Source: Earliella scabrosa
Lineage: Eukaryota; Basidiomycota; Agaricomycetes; Polyporales; Polyporaceae
Reading direction: 5' to 3'
Assembly: GCA_022605405.1 (NCBI GenBank)
Contig: JABYQQ010000004.1
Location: 2,418,001 to 2,482,000, forward strand
Length of the DNA: 64,000 nucleotides
Made by a program: the position numbers and the translations under genes. The notes below the pieces were generated by a model, which searched no databases, had not been told where the DNA came from, and saw only the letters and a list, made by a program, of their open reading frames with translations. Below, one piece after another: positions 35,401 to 47,700 of this stretch (the first letter of the stretch is position 1; each line of letters opens with the position of its first letter).

Positions 35401-35566
35401 TCTAATGTGAGAGTCTGCGCAACAAGAACGTTAGACTACGCTGAGCGAGAGCTGAAGATGTACGCGTCGGGCTGACCTGGAACGAAATGGACGCGGGCTG
35501 GATACCAATAGAAGAGAGCTGGAGGTGTTCGCAGAACGCGATGGGCTTTGAGATATCCAAGGCCAT
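29412..35566 (-). CDS. CHC1: Clathrin heavy chain
   Basis: Twenty-one exons, 1688 residues, the usual length. Model complement(29412..29438, 29493..29681, 29742..30020, 30073..30249, 30305..30467, 30520..30614, 30668..30786, 30835..30889, 30942..31040, 31094..31129, 31187..31238, 31292..31667, 31718..32399, 32453..33199, 33259..33330, 33392..33622, 33679..34158, 34211..34693, 34749..35197, 35249..35414, 35477..35566). N-terminal beta-propeller: [33 protein letters not shown]. Linker and seven-fold clathrin repeats follow ([17 protein letters not shown] blocks, [40 protein letters not shown]). Trimerisation-proximal C-terminus: [19 protein letters not shown], then a charged helix and GFGGF. 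It forms triskelia that coat Golgi, endosomal and plasma-membrane vesicles. The start ATG at 35566 fits the family N-terminus. Confidence 0.96.
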
Positions 35567-35851
35567 GGCTGGGAACTCGTGGAGGTCGTAAAGGAAGAGG
35601 GAGGACCCGTCGCAGATCTGACCTGCAGCAGGGCGCTGGGCTGGTAGTAGGGAGGATGAGGGGAAGGTGGAAAGTGAGCGAGAGTGAGCGAGAGACAAGT
35701 TGACGTGTGTGTCTTTCCGCTTTTGGCCATAACCTGTGCCTCACGCGCGCTCTCTCCGCGCCAGCCATTCGTTCTCTGCGAGCAGTCGTGTTTTCTGTGT
35801 ACTCTACATGTCCGCCTGACGGTCCAATCATACACAGCGTCGCGCGTGCTA

Positions 35852-36950
35852 CTAGTCCTCAGCCAACGCCAACGCCTGCTCAATGTCGTCGTCCTCCATT
35901 AGCGCCGTCGTAGGCGGCGCATTCCCGTACACCAGTCGCTGAACGACGATAGCTGCGCATTCATGGGCGTGCATGAGTATCATCGGGGCGTGGACAAGCA
36001 GAGACTGTGCATACCGCAGTCAATTGACAGTTGAAAGATCGCGCAGACCTTGAATTGCAGCGGGGACTCTTGCAGGAAGAAATATACCGTCCTGCAGTCT
36101 TGCCTCAGGCTTGAATCACGCCGCAGACACGACAAAACACGCACTTGAAAGAGTCACCGCCGAACCAGCCAAGGAGTGTCGACATACGGAAGCCATAGAG
36201 TGAGCGCTGTTTGTAGTTGCTGCGATCCGGTCAATAAGGCGTTCGAGTGCATGATCGCATGCGGCTGACCTAATGAGCTGGGGAATGGGCAGTGTACTCT
36301 CCAACCCTAGCGCGAGGAAACCAAGGATGGAAATGAAGAGTTCGGAGCGGCCCAGGATGAGGAACAGTATCGCTTGACAGAGTCTGGGCAACGCGGTGAA
36401 GAGACGAGCAAGAGAATGGACAGAGTACATACATGAACGCGGCGAGGAACTCCAGGTATTGTGTGTAATTTGGCCACTGCCAAAACGCGAATGGTCGGGT
36501 GGAGGCACCAAGGTTCTCAGGGCTCAGTCTGGGCCGGAAGCGTATACAGATGTAGAGCAAGGCTAACTGTGTTGGCGACCAAGTCAGCGATGGCCGCAGG
36601 CTGGATACATCAACGCACCTGGGCGAGAATCATCAAAATAGACTGCACCAAGAGGGCAAGCTCGAAGCGGTTCCCAAGCCAGAAGAAACATCGAGTGACA
36701 TTTGCCAGTAGCCTAGCGCATGGGTCATTAGCTCCAACTGGCAAAAGCACCGCGAGGGAGATGCTCACAATATGGCGCAGACATCACGAGAGAAACCTGT
36801 CGAGTCTCTATGAGATGTCAGATGAAGGAGTCGCGAGATGGAATGGGGCGGCCCGTACTGTTTCTTGACAATTGAATAGGCTTGATCGGCGTAGACGAGG
36901 GGCGGACCGACGGCCATGCCTATCGAGGCGACTACAGACAGCCAGGACAT
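35852..36950 (-). CDS. PQ-loop repeat membrane protein (SLC66A2/PQLC1-like)
   Basis: Model complement(35852..35952, 36015..36091, 36145..36219, 36270..36383, 36433..36566, 36619..36712, 36769..36807, 36859..36950), eight exons, 241 residues. About seven hydrophobic segments are seen, with two PQ-loop-type motifs: GPPLVYADQAYSIVKKQ near the N-terminus and STLPIPQLIRSNYKQRSLYG in the second half. The order and spacing match PQLC1-type proteins (yeast Any1/Cfs1 group), which localise to endosome/Golgi membranes and affect phospholipid asymmetry. The cytosolic C-terminus is acidic (MEDDDIEQALALAED). It lies upstream of clathrin heavy chain on the same strand, 285 bp away, and divergent from ISD11 with 240 bp between the starts. 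Confidence 0.88.
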
Positions 36951-37190
36951 GTTGGGTAGTACTAATAGACGAGGTGAGTGGAGGTGAGGCAGGGCGGTAG
37001 ACCAAAGTGGTGCTAGCAGAGTCTGTCGCTGGCGGTATCCGTCGGACGCGCAGTCGAGGCTCGAGACGATGGAGGGACTTGGACGAGACGCGCGACGCGT
37101 CCGGCGGAGAACGCGTTCCGTGGGCGCTTCTCTGCGGTGACTAACGTCCAGTCTCTCGCCTTCGGCCTTGTCCTCCTCGCTCTACCCACC
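36951..37190. promoter_or_regulatory. Compact divergent promoter between the PQ-loop and ISD11 genes
   Basis: Only 240 bp separate the two start codons on opposite strands, so both core promoters must lie here. GC-rich with CG-containing repeats such as GACGCGCGACGCG around 37085. Confidence 0.5.
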
Positions 37191-37534
37191 ATGGCCGCAC
37201 CACCCACAAAGCAGTCGCTGCTGCACCTCTATCACTCTATGCTCCGCACGTCTCAGTCGTTCAGCTCTTACAATTTCCGTCACTACTTTGTTCGCCGAAC
37301 CAAGAGCGTCTTCCGGGAGATACAGGTATATACCCTTCGGCCATCTCGAACAAGTCCTATCTCTCACCTCGTGGCCAGAGCGAGAGCGATCCTGCGAAGC
37401 TGGCTGCCTTCTACGCGGACAGGTCCAAAGAACTCGCCGTTTTGAAGCGCAGTGCGATTGTCAATCAGTTATACGGCGGATGGCGACTAGTAGTCGAAGA
37501 CCAACAGCCTGCGCGAGAGCGGGGGGACACATAA
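37191..37534 (+). CDS. ISD11: ISD11/LYRM4, LYR-family subunit of the cysteine desulfurase complex
   Basis: Two exons, 37191..37325 and 37379..37534; 96 residues, the usual size. The N-terminal LYR-type motif is LLHLYHSMLRTSQSF, followed by YNFRHYFVRRTKSVFRE. The second exon gives DPAKLAAFYADRSKELAVLK and SAIVNQLYGGWRLVVE, the conserved C-terminal block of Isd11. The protein binds and stabilises the Nfs1 desulfurase with acyl-carrier protein in the mitochondrial matrix and is needed for Fe-S cluster synthesis. No cleavable leader is obvious, as is common in LYR proteins. Start chosen because it gives the family N-terminus directly. Confidence 0.93.
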
Positions 37535-37963
37535 TGTCCATTCCTACGAGGTCGGTGACACTTAAATCATCAATTCCTCTCCACGGCTGACAACGCTGGT
37601 CGCTTGCCTCGAAACCTACCGGTTAGTATGATGCGCTTGGTCCCGGTGTACGAGTCTGCGTTTGAATATGTACAAGACCACATCCTAATACTATCCAGTC
37701 GGGCCTCTCGCTCTTTCCCGTGTTCGCTTGCATTGCGACTGCTGTGTCACCTCACTGTAAGGTACACGCATCCACTGACTATGCGTAATGAAATGCACAA
37801 GGCAGTCGCAGACTATGTAAGATTGCGATGGCATTGGGAGGCGACACGGCCCGGGCTCTGAGCTCTATGTTACAAGCGCCGAACTTCCAACAACCTTTGT
37901 GCTTCACTCCGGTCTCGCCGTCCGTCTACCTTTCTACAGAACCAGAACCTCATTCCCATCGCG
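37535..37963. other. Intergenic between ISD11 and dynamitin genes
   Basis: 429 bp, tandem orientation. Nothing beyond a presumed terminator and promoter. Confidence 0.5.
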
Positions 37964-39516
37964 ATGAGTGCAGCCAAGTATGCCAATCTACCCGACATTG
38001 TCTGTCGACCTCTTTTTGCCCTATCCTCAGGCTCTGATCTGCGCGACTTGCAGGACACAGCGCCAGATGTGTACGAAACCGAAGATGTGTTTCCAACTGC
38101 TCAAGACAGCGTCAGTCTCTCTCCGCCTTTGCATAATATCTTCGCGTTCAGCTGAGCTGCGTGATATTCCGTGCCATAGAAGGGGGACTCCAGTGACGAC
38201 GAGGCGGCCCCCACGCGTGGACACGGCCGAGGAAAGCCTGGTGAGCCATCGGGCAGGGAGGAGCTCGACTCGACTAGCGTGAACCTCGACGAGGCATCCA
38301 AGAAGTTCAGGAAGGCCGAGAAGAGTACGTCTGTGATGTCTTCGCTGTTGGTCCACTCTAACATACATCGCAGAACAGCGTCGACCAAAGGTGCAGTATG
38401 TCTATCCGCCCTCACCAACTGGAGACGAGCCCTCTGGCCCTCCTTCCCCAACACAAGGCTCCGTCCCCTTGTCCCAGCGACTCCGTCTTCTCAAAGCCGA
38501 AGTAGCCGCGCTGGAGGTTGAACTGTCCGATCCCACGAATCCATTGCTACGGAAGGAGAAGGAGTCAGGACTTGCAGACCCTGGCGAGCTCATCCGGGAT
38601 ATGGTTGATGTGAAGCGGCGGATAGAGAAGATCAGCAAGGCACGGGAAGGGAGGAGTAAGCTTGTGAGTGTTGTTCTGGGAGAGTCGGATACCGAGGACG
38701 CGCCAGTCGAGAGCAAGATGAAGCAGCCAGAGAAACAGCTGGAGCCTGCGAAGAAATCCGAAGCCTCGTCGGCAACAACAGCTAAACCCAAGAACCCGGA
38801 GGTGAGGGACATTGCGGAGATGGACAGGCGCGTTGGAGAACTGGAGAAGCTCGTCGGGTCATCGAGTACTGCTCTGGACGAGGTGCATATTGAGTCACAT
38901 TTCCAACTCGTATCCGTTCTCACACGTTGCATCATTGGTCTTGCAGCTGTCTCCATTACCGCCACCTCTGCTCCCGCTCCTCACCCGCCTGAATGCCCAG
39001 CTGAGCCTGCTCACGCAACCTCGTCACATCGACTCCATCTCGCGCCGCATCAAATTGCTGAACTCAGAATTTGAGCGCACCTCGGGGTCAAGTGGTAGTC
39101 AAGCACACCATGGCAAGAGAGGTGCGCACCACCCCGCTGCACCGGTTGCGTCCCCGACCACAGGTACCCCCGCCCCTGCGTCAAACGCGTCAAACACTGC
39201 GCTGCAAGAACAACTGGCTCCCATCCTCACCCGTTTGGCTCCTCTTCTTCCGCATATTCCTCATATCCTTACGCGTCTGAGGACGCTGTCTGCGCTGCAC
39301 ACCTCTGCGGCTGGCTTCCAGAAGACACTGGAAGGACTAGAAGAGGAACAACGACGCGTTAGGGCCGCGCTGGAGGATCTACAACGTGCAGTTGAAGGGG
39401 TCGAAAACAGCCTGCAGGAGAATGAGAAGTTGGTCAAGACTAATGTGCGGGAGCTGGAGGATCGGATCGACGGCCTTGGACGCAGGGTAGAGGATATCAA
39501 GATCGGCATGAGTTAG
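37964..39516 (+). CDS. JNM1: Dynactin subunit 2 (dynamitin, p50)
   Basis: Model 37964..37999, 38054..38110, 38180..38324, 38374..38882, 38947..39516; five exons, 438 residues. The N-terminus MSAAKYANLPDIDTAPDVYET carries the KYANLPDID block diagnostic of dynamitin. Then come an acidic linker, KKFRKAEKKQRRPKVQY and a series of coiled coils (SQRLRLLKAEVAALEVEL, MDRRVGELEKLVGSSS, LEEEQRRVRAALEDLQ, RELEDRIDGLGRRVEDIK). It is the p50 shoulder component of dynactin that links the sidearm to the filament, so it supports dynein-driven transport and nuclear migration. Sequence between 39070 and 39190 is a Pro/Ala/Ser-rich insert. Length is close to animal and fungal p50 (about 400 residues). Confidence 0.92.
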
Positions 39517-39817
39517 ACGGCCTATAGCACGGTCATGCATGAGACCCCTCGGGCTGGATGTGTTACCGTTCTGGTTGTTGGTCAATACGATAGTATCATG
39601 TTGGTTTGAGTGTAATCTGAACATCGCATGCAATGAGGTACAACAACTGCATAGGTATCCAAACTTGAGGGTATCGATTACAGAGTCCTATATGTAAACT
39701 ACACATACTACAGCATTTCCTGCTCCGAGACATGCAGATACAATACAGTACAACAAGCGCAATAAAAATCGTATCGATCGTGACGAGAGGCGAGCGATGG
39801 CATATCGGCGCGGGCCT
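39517..39817. other. Convergent 3' spacer between dynamitin and PH-protein genes
   Basis: 301 bp, AT-richer than the flanks. It includes an AATAAA at 39761-39766. It is expected to hold both polyadenylation regions. Confidence 0.5.
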
Positions 39818-41221
39818 TCATCGCGTGGCGAGCCTGCTGCTCAGGAGCGCAAGCAAGTTTTCCTGTCACGGACACAATGAGCGAAGATCGTGCTGCCTAG
39901 CTTTGTACTCACCTTGTCTTCGCTCGAGTCGGTGAACATGCTCCAAGGATCGTGCAGATCGCGGATTTCGAGGGCAAACGAGTTGGGAATGGCCTGCAAG
40001 TCCTCGTACCCGTCCTGCCACTCTCGAATCCGCTGAATGCGGGAAAGCGGAATCGTCTCCAGCGGCTTCGAATCGTCCTGGACATTTGAGGATCAATGGG
40101 CAAGTCAAGCACTGGTCGATGGAACTCACCTCCGCATCCTTATACAAAAGTAGGGCATCCTCCCGGAGCTGGAAGTATCGTCGCTTGTACGACAGGTAGT
40201 CCTCGCTCTGCACGGTGAGCCATCCGGTCAAGAGCACCGTCAATCCGCGCGAGTTCTTCGTCTTCTGCGCTTCGAGCTTTGCGACACGAGCCCTGCGCTC
40301 TCGTACGATCCGCTCTCGCCAGGACATCCGCTCCCGCTCCTGTGAACGCCGCCGCTCTTCGAGCTCTGCACGTAGCTGTTGCTGCTTGAGAGCCTCCTGC
40401 CGGCGCCGCTCCTTCTCCTGTCGCTTCCGCTCGGCCGCGACCATGTTGGAGAGAGCCTCCGCCTCCTGCTCTATCGCCAGCCGCTTCCTCCGCTCTTCTG
40501 CAGCGTGCCGCAATTCCTGCTCGAGGGCGGCCTTGCGCGCCGCTTCCTCGCGCTCGGCTTCGAGCATCTCCTGCTGCTTCTCCTGCTTGAGGCGGGCCTG
40601 ACGGATGGCTTCCTCGCGCGCGGCTTCTTGTTCCTCCTGCTCTTTGCGCCGCTGTGCTTCGCGGCGCCGGAGGTCGGCCTCCTCGGGCGTCGATATGGTC
40701 GCTACGCGCCGTTGAGCGGGGGTCACGCGCGAGGCGGCGATCGGGATGCGGGAGGTCGCGCTGCGCGAGTGCGGGGCGACGGTGGAGGCCTTGGGAGGGA
40801 CCCGAGGCGACGAGGGCCGGTGCACGACGCCCATCTCGTCTGGGATCGGGGGAAGACTGGAGTAATCGGGCGGGGAGCGCACCTGGCGGGAGATGACAAT
40901 GACGCCGTCGGACAGGCCTGGGGGCGATTGCGCTGTGGGGCTCTCGGAGATGGGGGAGGCCATGACGGCGTACCGGACGTCGTCCCACTCGCCGTGTGCG
41001 CCGTAGAGGGAGTAGGTGCGGTTGCTGCGCTTGTCCTTCGGCGGCGGCGGAGGAGGAGGAGGAGCATCGGGCTTGCGGAACATCTTGTCGCTGAAGTCTG
41101 GGGATATGCCCAGCACGCTGCCTTTGCCCTGGCGCGATGGCGGCGGGCTTCGGTTTGTGCTGGTGGAGAGGGGAAGGCGGAACTTGATGTCGAGCTTGGA
41201 ACGCAATTTCTTAGCAGACAT
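39818..41221 (-). CDS. Coiled-coil and PH-domain protein
   Basis: Model complement(39818..39862, 39913..40077, 40130..41221), 433 residues. Residues 1-180 are Pro/Ser-rich with a run of eight prolines. Residues 190-330 form a long charged helix of Arg/Glu/Gln repeats (EEADLRRREAQRRKEQEEQ). A PH domain follows at about 345-433: LTGWLTVQSEDYLSYKRRYF, LLLYKDAED, then FALEIRDLHDPWSMFTD and the closing helix ENLLALLSSRLATR. PH domains bind phosphoinositides, so membrane or cortex attachment is likely. I do not recognise an orthologue with a defined role; an actin-cortex or caldesmon-like function suggested by the charged helix would be speculation. Confidence 0.85.
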
Positions 41222-41786
41222 GATGGAATGCTAATGGCGGTTGTTGCTGGGGTCTTGAATGCTACTGATTTCACGAATTTCACGATTATCGAGGGCGTTC
41301 GGAGGGGTCGGGGGCGGGATGAATGGAGGCAAGGGCAGAAATCAAAGGATGGACGATGGTAGGGAAGAGAGAGCAAGGTGGGATGGGGTGTCTTATTGTG
41401 GTCAAGGTCGGTATCAGCATCTGTTTTGGGCAGTGCATTGTTGCCACCCGCGCAGTCCCTCGCTCTGTTTGCCATACAATCCCACAAGCACAAGTGACCA
41501 TTGTGCACGCCTCGCGCTGCAACGGCCTCTATCTATATCCCGGCGAGCGAAGGGTTCGACTCGGATGGCAACGCGCAACGGAGAGTAAGGGTGACGGTGC
41601 TTGTCAGCCAGCAACCACACACGGCCACATCGGTCCCGGCTGGAAGTGTGCCTTCGATATCGGGAGTTCTTGGGCTTCTATCTTGTACATGAAGTGATTG
41701 CACAGCGCTGGTACAGCACATCTCCACATCTAATCTCATGTTCACCTTCCTCTCTGCCAATGTAGGCACTTCCATCAAGCTCAAGC
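41222..41786. other. Intergenic between PH-protein and TSR4 genes
   Basis: 565 bp with the promoter of the PH gene and the 3' flank of TSR4. No gene seen. Confidence 0.5.
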
Positions 41787-43500
41787 TCACTCATCCCACT
41801 GCACAAGCACGTATTCCTCCCGCCAGGTAGACCCCGTCCCCGCCGCATCTTTTTGCGTACCACAGTCCTTCTCACACGAGAAGACCATGCACGTCCCCCA
41901 CTCCATCCCCCGCCCCGACGCGTTTTGGCCCTTGAGCGCCTTGAGCACCTCCGTACGTCGCTCCTCGTCCGTCTGCGTCTTCTTCTCATGCCCATTCGAC
42001 TGGCTCTGGGACGACTTGAGCACGTTGATCAGGTTTGGCATGAGCTGGCACTCAAACACCCGTCGCGACTGGCAATGTGGGCACGGCGGTAGTGACTCTG
42101 GCGTGTAGCTCCGTTTCCGCGGGGGTGTCACCATGAATTCGGACTTCGTCACAGGAAGCGGCGGCGCGGGTGGGACGGGGAACAGTTGGTCGAAGACCTT
42201 GTCGCTCGAGAACGGAAGCGGAGTCCCACCGAGCTCGTACCTATCGTGTGGCACGGTTAGCGTCTATGATCAGAGAAGGGAGGGGGTATAGCATACCTCA
42301 AGCACTGCTCGCCTTCGTACGAGACACGCTTGCTGAACCGCTCGAACGCGTGGTCGACGTCCATCGAGTTCTCGTAGCCTTCCATGGCCCATCCGCCGCC
42401 GTCTTTGCCTTTGGAAGTCTTGTCGTCATCGTCGATGTCGGCCGTCGCTCCCGCAGGCAGCTTCACTTTCGGTGGCGAAGGGAGATACTCGGAGACGGTG
42501 GAGAGATAGAGGGGCGAGTACGCTGGGGCGGCCGTCCAGGGCGAGTCGTCGAGAGAAGCGGCCTGTACGGCGGCTGCAAGCGCGTCGTCCTCATCTGCGC
42601 TGTCATCTTCCTCATCCTCGTCCTCGTCCTCGCCTTCGCTCTCGCTGGCCGCATCGTCAGAATCTGTCTTCCTAAACTTGCGCTCTTCGGAAGCAGGCTG
42701 TAGCTCCGCGCGGCCAAATATTTGGGAACCCAATCCGAAGGGATTAGGCGCAGAGCCTGCACTCAGCTGAAGAAATGAACGAGCTGAGTGCCGAGGAGGA
42801 TAGTGACAGCGACGAATGTTAATCACGCACAGCAAACGGATTGCTCTTGGGCTGCGCCTTCTGCGCCGCAGCGTCTGCGGCCGCTCTCGCCGCCTGCTCA
42901 GCTTCCTTCGCCTTACGTCGGGCGAGCTTCTTTTCGAGCTTTTGGGCGTATTTTTGGTTGTAGCGGAGCTCCCGCCATGCTCGGACGCTAGGAAGGAGGC
43001 GATCAAGGGTCAGGAGCGCACCGAGTTTGTTCGCGACAGAGTGGGAGTGGGGAGAACGGAAGAAGACGACGTACCTGCCTTGCTTGCGCTGACAAGAAGA
43101 GTTGGCACATGCCCATACGAAGAGAGCCCTATCGTTGGGGCTTTCTTCCATGGGACACCATATCTGGGCGAGGAGTTCCATCGGCCGAGAGCAGTTGCTG
43201 CATGTTGCGTTGGCAAGTGGGGGCGGGGGAGCGGAGAGGAAGGTCTATTTAGGCACGAGGGTGGGAAAGGACGGCAAGGAATGGATTGCATGGAAATAAA
43301 ATCAATATACAGAGTGTACATGGATAAGCGAAGGGGCATCGTACGGGATGACCACCTAATCGCGATACAGATGGGTCTGAGAGATCAGCTGTATCGGCGA
43401 GGGGACCGTCTGGGATGCCGAGCTGGACGGCGGTCTCGACGTCAGCGCCCAACTCGTCGTCCGAGTCTGACCAGGTATCGTCGACGTCAACGGGGGGCAT
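41787..43500 (-). CDS. TSR4: TSR4/PDCD2-like 20S rRNA accumulation protein
   Basis: Model complement(41787..42240, 42297..42766, 42831..42987, 43075..43244, 43345..43500), 468 residues, five exons. The N-terminal half carries VQLGIPDGPLADTADLSDP and SRLGGHPTFLS, a zinc-ribbon type Cys set (CSNCSRPMELLAQIWCP, CANSSCQRKQG) and VRAWREL, all typical of PDCD2/Tsr4. The middle is acidic. The C-terminal PDCD2_C domain has FERFSKRVSYEGEQCLRYE, CPHCQSRRVFECQLMPNLIN, WGTCMVFSCEKDC and EEYVLVQWDE. Tsr4 is a co-translational chaperone of uS5 (Rps2) needed for 40S biogenesis. The start ATG overlaps the MPPVDVDDTWSDSDDE block expected for fungal Tsr4. Confidence 0.95.
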
Positions 43501-44724
43501 GGGGCGTTGCTGGAGTGCTGTGCGGGGAGTAGAAGATGTCTGGAAAGCAAGAGAGATGTGAGCGGGAGCAAGGAGAAGAGAGGCGAGGAAGGGTCAGAAA
43601 AGCATGAATGGTAAAATTTTGTGGAATCGTCAAGGACTGCTGCTGCAGAGAAGCTCTTTGGCAACACTTCGGACTCGTCATCTGAAAGATCATCGTGCAG
43701 AAAAGCAGCGAGAGCGATGTACTCACCAGGAGTGCGGATGATGGCGGGGATGTTGTGTGCAAGCTCGTCGGTCGATGGCGGTCGAGTTGCGAGTCTGAGA
43801 GGCTCGCGCGCTCGATTTCAGAGAACGAGATCGGCACACAAACAAACAAGGCACAACGGGTGTCCGGGCCGCATGCCGAGCATGAGAGACCCTTGACTGC
43901 ACAGGACCTGCATAAACCTCAAGTAAACAGACGTGGTCCTCTGGACAGTGTACGCGACCGATCTGAACTGTAGTGGCTACCAGGTGGCTACAGGGGGGCG
44001 TGGTGGCGTCGGTCTTCGTACTGACTGCGCTGTTGGTCGTTCACACCCCGTCGGCTTCCATCTTCGAGAGCACACGCTCGCACGAGTTAGCCGCAACGAC
44101 AACGGCCAACGATTCTCCCTCTGCTATCTAGGCTCTCGGAGACTCAGACTGTGAAAAGCTCTGCTGGGTGCAGACGGTCTCGCGAGCGCCGGTGGCGAAG
44201 GTATAGCGTTTGGGGAGGCGACTATGGTCTGGCGAGTGCTGGGAGGAGGAAGAAGGGTCATCGGTGCATCTGCGAATCGTGGATCGCATGATCTAGATAC
44301 GAAACGAGTTCCTGGATGGCCCTGGCGAGCGTCGCGGTCCCTCGCATGCGAAAGCGTGGGCCGGCGAGATGCCAGTGTGCGCGTCTGTGCAGCGAATATC
44401 CGTCCCCGCAGAGACAATTAGATCGGCCAGGGAGCGCGTGCAGACATGACGGCAGCTGCAGGCGATAGCGAGGGCAAGGATGCTGTGATGTCCATCCCGG
44501 TTGAGACCTGGCGAGCGGCGAGGGGCATGTGGGGGCAGAACGAGCGTGCCCGGGCGTATGCAGCGCGAAGGACTACGGAGAGGGAGCTCGAGGGATCTTG
44601 CCGAGCAAAGAAGTTCAGAGCTCGAGGCATCGACCGAGGTGTCCATGTCAGCCCCAGGTCAGCCTCTCCTCCTTTCCCTCTTATCCCGTCCTCCCGCGTC
44701 TCCCTCCGCCATCCTACCACGACC
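43501..44724. promoter_or_regulatory. Divergent intergenic region between TSR4 and Zn2Cys6 paralog B
   Basis: 1.2 kb, the longest spacer in the gene-dense part. It should carry the promoters of both genes and, for a regulator, probably long upstream control. Short open frames in it (for example 44124-44417 and 44446-44720) have no family signatures. Confidence 0.5.
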
Positions 44725-47700
44725 ATGTCCTCCCAGGACCACATCCTCCCCGGCCCTGACCTCTCTCCAAAGGACCCCTCCTCGGGCGAGAAGAAGCGCA
44801 AACGCGGCGCAACCCGTCTCTCGTGCGCAGAGTGCCGCAGGTACGTCCTTATCCGGCGTCTCTCCCCATCCCGCCGCCCCTCACTTCCTCTTTCTCCTCC
44901 TCGTCCCCGCCCAAGACTCAAGCTACGCTGTGATCGCGCCATCCCCTGTGGCTCCTGCGTCAAGCGCGGCTGCGCTGCAATCTGCCCAGACGGTGAGTTC
45001 CTATCCTGCCCCCAACTATACCTCCGTTCGTGATCGGCCCTTCTCCCCTCCAGGCTCCCTCACCACCGGCAAGGGCAATCGGTGTGTACCAACCCCTCCG
45101 CTGGCTCCCCCTCTTACTTCATTCTCACTTAGCGCACCTAGATTCGTCCTCGCCTCCACCCAGGACCTCCACGAAAAGATAAACCAGCTTGCGACCCGCG
45201 TACGCGAACTCGAAGATGCCCTTCGCGCATCGCACGCCCAGCACTCTCTTGAGCCACACCCCCTCCTCTCAGAGGACCTCCTCCGGATAAAGGCCCCCAT
45301 ACAAAGAGAAAATCTGATCAACACCGGTGCCCCCAATGGCTCCTCCGAGGAGCCAGGTCCAGACGTCGTCGATGCCTTCGGCACACTCTCCATCAACGAC
45401 GCAGGCCGCACCAACTACTTTGGACAAGCGACTAGCTCATGGGCACGTCAACCCTTCATTGCTCCGTCTGCTCTCTGCTGACAATGTCCTGTCGTCGTTT
45501 GCAGTACTTCTTGACGGTTCGTGGGAGATCCCTCTTTCACCTCCCGCTTCCAACCCTGATAGACCTCTTGTCATAGAACGAGGATAACAAGGATGACGAC
45601 CGTGACCAACGTTTGACGAATCTACGCAAGCTCCTTTCTCCAGAAGTCCTCTCCCTTTCCGGCCTGTTCCCCATCGCCCCCAGTCTTCCCCTCACTCCAG
45701 ACGCCGAGACGATGCGGATAGAGCGCCTCCGCAGTCTTTTCTGGTATCTCCCTCCTGTCGACGAAGCAACAGAGCTCCGGAACATCTACTTCCAGCATGC
45801 TGCCTGGATGTACGTCATATCTTCTTGCTCCGTCGTCGCCTGACAATCCGACACGGTCGATTCAGGTACAATCCAATATCCATGCCCCAATTCAACGAAA
45901 CCGCCTTCAGTCCATTCTACAACCCCAACGCTACCCCGCAGATGGAAGATCCGCTCATGTCGCATCAATTGGCGCTCATGTTCATGGTCCTTGCCATCGG
46001 CAGTCTCATGGATATCACCCGACCAGCATACAACATCGAGGCTGAAAAGTACCATCACCTAGCCCGAGCTGCTCTCTTCCAAAGTCCCATCTTTGAGGAG
46101 CCCACGCTCGCTGCGGTTCAAGCTCTTGTAAGCCTCCGATCATTCTGGACCGAGTAGCAGAGCCTTGATCCATTGTCGACCTGACAACAGTATCTGATGG
46201 CCTTCTACCTCTTCTTGAGCGAGCGTCATGGTAGTGGCGTCGGATCGAGGTGGGCGTTCATGGGTCTTGCTGTCAAACTAGGTGTTAGCGTGAGTACTCC
46301 ATTCATCAGTCCGTTACAGGACGGCAGATCTGACCAGCGTTGTTGACTGGCATCTAGATGGGACTTCGTGAGTTGCGCTGGTCTTTGACCCCTATACCCG
46401 CCCGGTTATTGACGCCGCTCTCCAGACCGCGATGCCGGAAGGTGGAAAGTCGATGAAGCGGAAATTCAACGACGCAGGGAGAGTTTCTGGGAACTCTACT
46501 CTTACGATCTCCTGCAGGTTAGCTGTTTCCTTGGTCAGGTTACAGGGCATTCGCTCATCAGGCTCTACAGTCGTTTACCCTCGGACGACCGCCATCCTTC
46601 ACACTGGTCCACATCGACTGCAAGAAGCCGTACACGGAAGACCCGAGCAACGAAGACACATGTGAGTGTAACGACAGACAGAGTGGCACATGTGTCTGAC
46701 ATTGGCACCAGTCCACTGGTGGAAACACAGATTCACCTCGGAATGTATGAACCTCGTTTACGACCAAGCGTTTGGTGCCAAGACCCCGACGTACAGCACG
46801 GTTCTCCAGCTCGATCGCAAGTTGCGAGGTTTCACTGTTCCGGCATCGTTGCAGATCGCAGGATTCGGCAACTCGGAATCTCGGGTCGGTAACTACTATG
46901 AGAGCGTTCCTCTGATCCTCCAACGTCACCTTGTCCTCGCCATTCGAGAGTCGAGTAAGTCATGCCGCGCGGGACATCTTCTCTAACAAGCCATGATTGA
47001 TTCGGTGTCGGTAGATCTCCTCTACATGCACCGCGGCTTCTTTGCTAGGGCAATCAGTGACCATCCGAAGGATCCTCTGGGAAGTCCCTACGGGGGTTCT
47101 TTCATTGCTGCCTACCGGAGTGCTGGTTCTCTGGTCGCTCTTGTGCGCAACATCCACTCGCAGCTCAAGGAGCTGACCGAGAGGATGTGGTTCCTGTGGA
47201 CTCACCTGTTCTCATGCTCAGTGAGTACACCATCCACTGCGCTGCGCCGTGATGTTAACATCTCGATCATTAGATCATCTTGGGGTCCATCGTAACCAGG
47301 TGTCCGTCCATGAGTCTGGCTCCGTCTGCACTCGTGCAGCTTGACTCTGCCTGCGACTTGTTCTCGAAGACAGCGAAATTCTTCCACGCCGAGAAAGTCC
47401 TTGTGCGTATTCCGTTTCATCGGACTTCTTCCCGGGGAACTCATCTCCGATCGTCATAGGGAATCATGCTCAGGTTGCGTGAGAAGGCTCATGCCAGTCT
47501 GGCCGCCTATCGGAACACACCGCCATCAAGAGCAGGTACAATCTCCGAGCCGTCGACACCGGCGGATGACAATGACGAGCTCAGTATATTGGGCGGCAAG
47601 ACGCGACTCGTCCCGCCGAAGGAGAAGTCCTTGTCTCCGCAACTCACGGATCGCTCACCTACATCGCTGAACCCTATCGTGCCCCTGCCATTGAAGCAGC

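Noticed and set aside
43930..44720. Several short open frames upstream of Zn2Cys6 paralog B
   Set aside because: No family signature. One includes the true start codon region of the regulator in a different frame.
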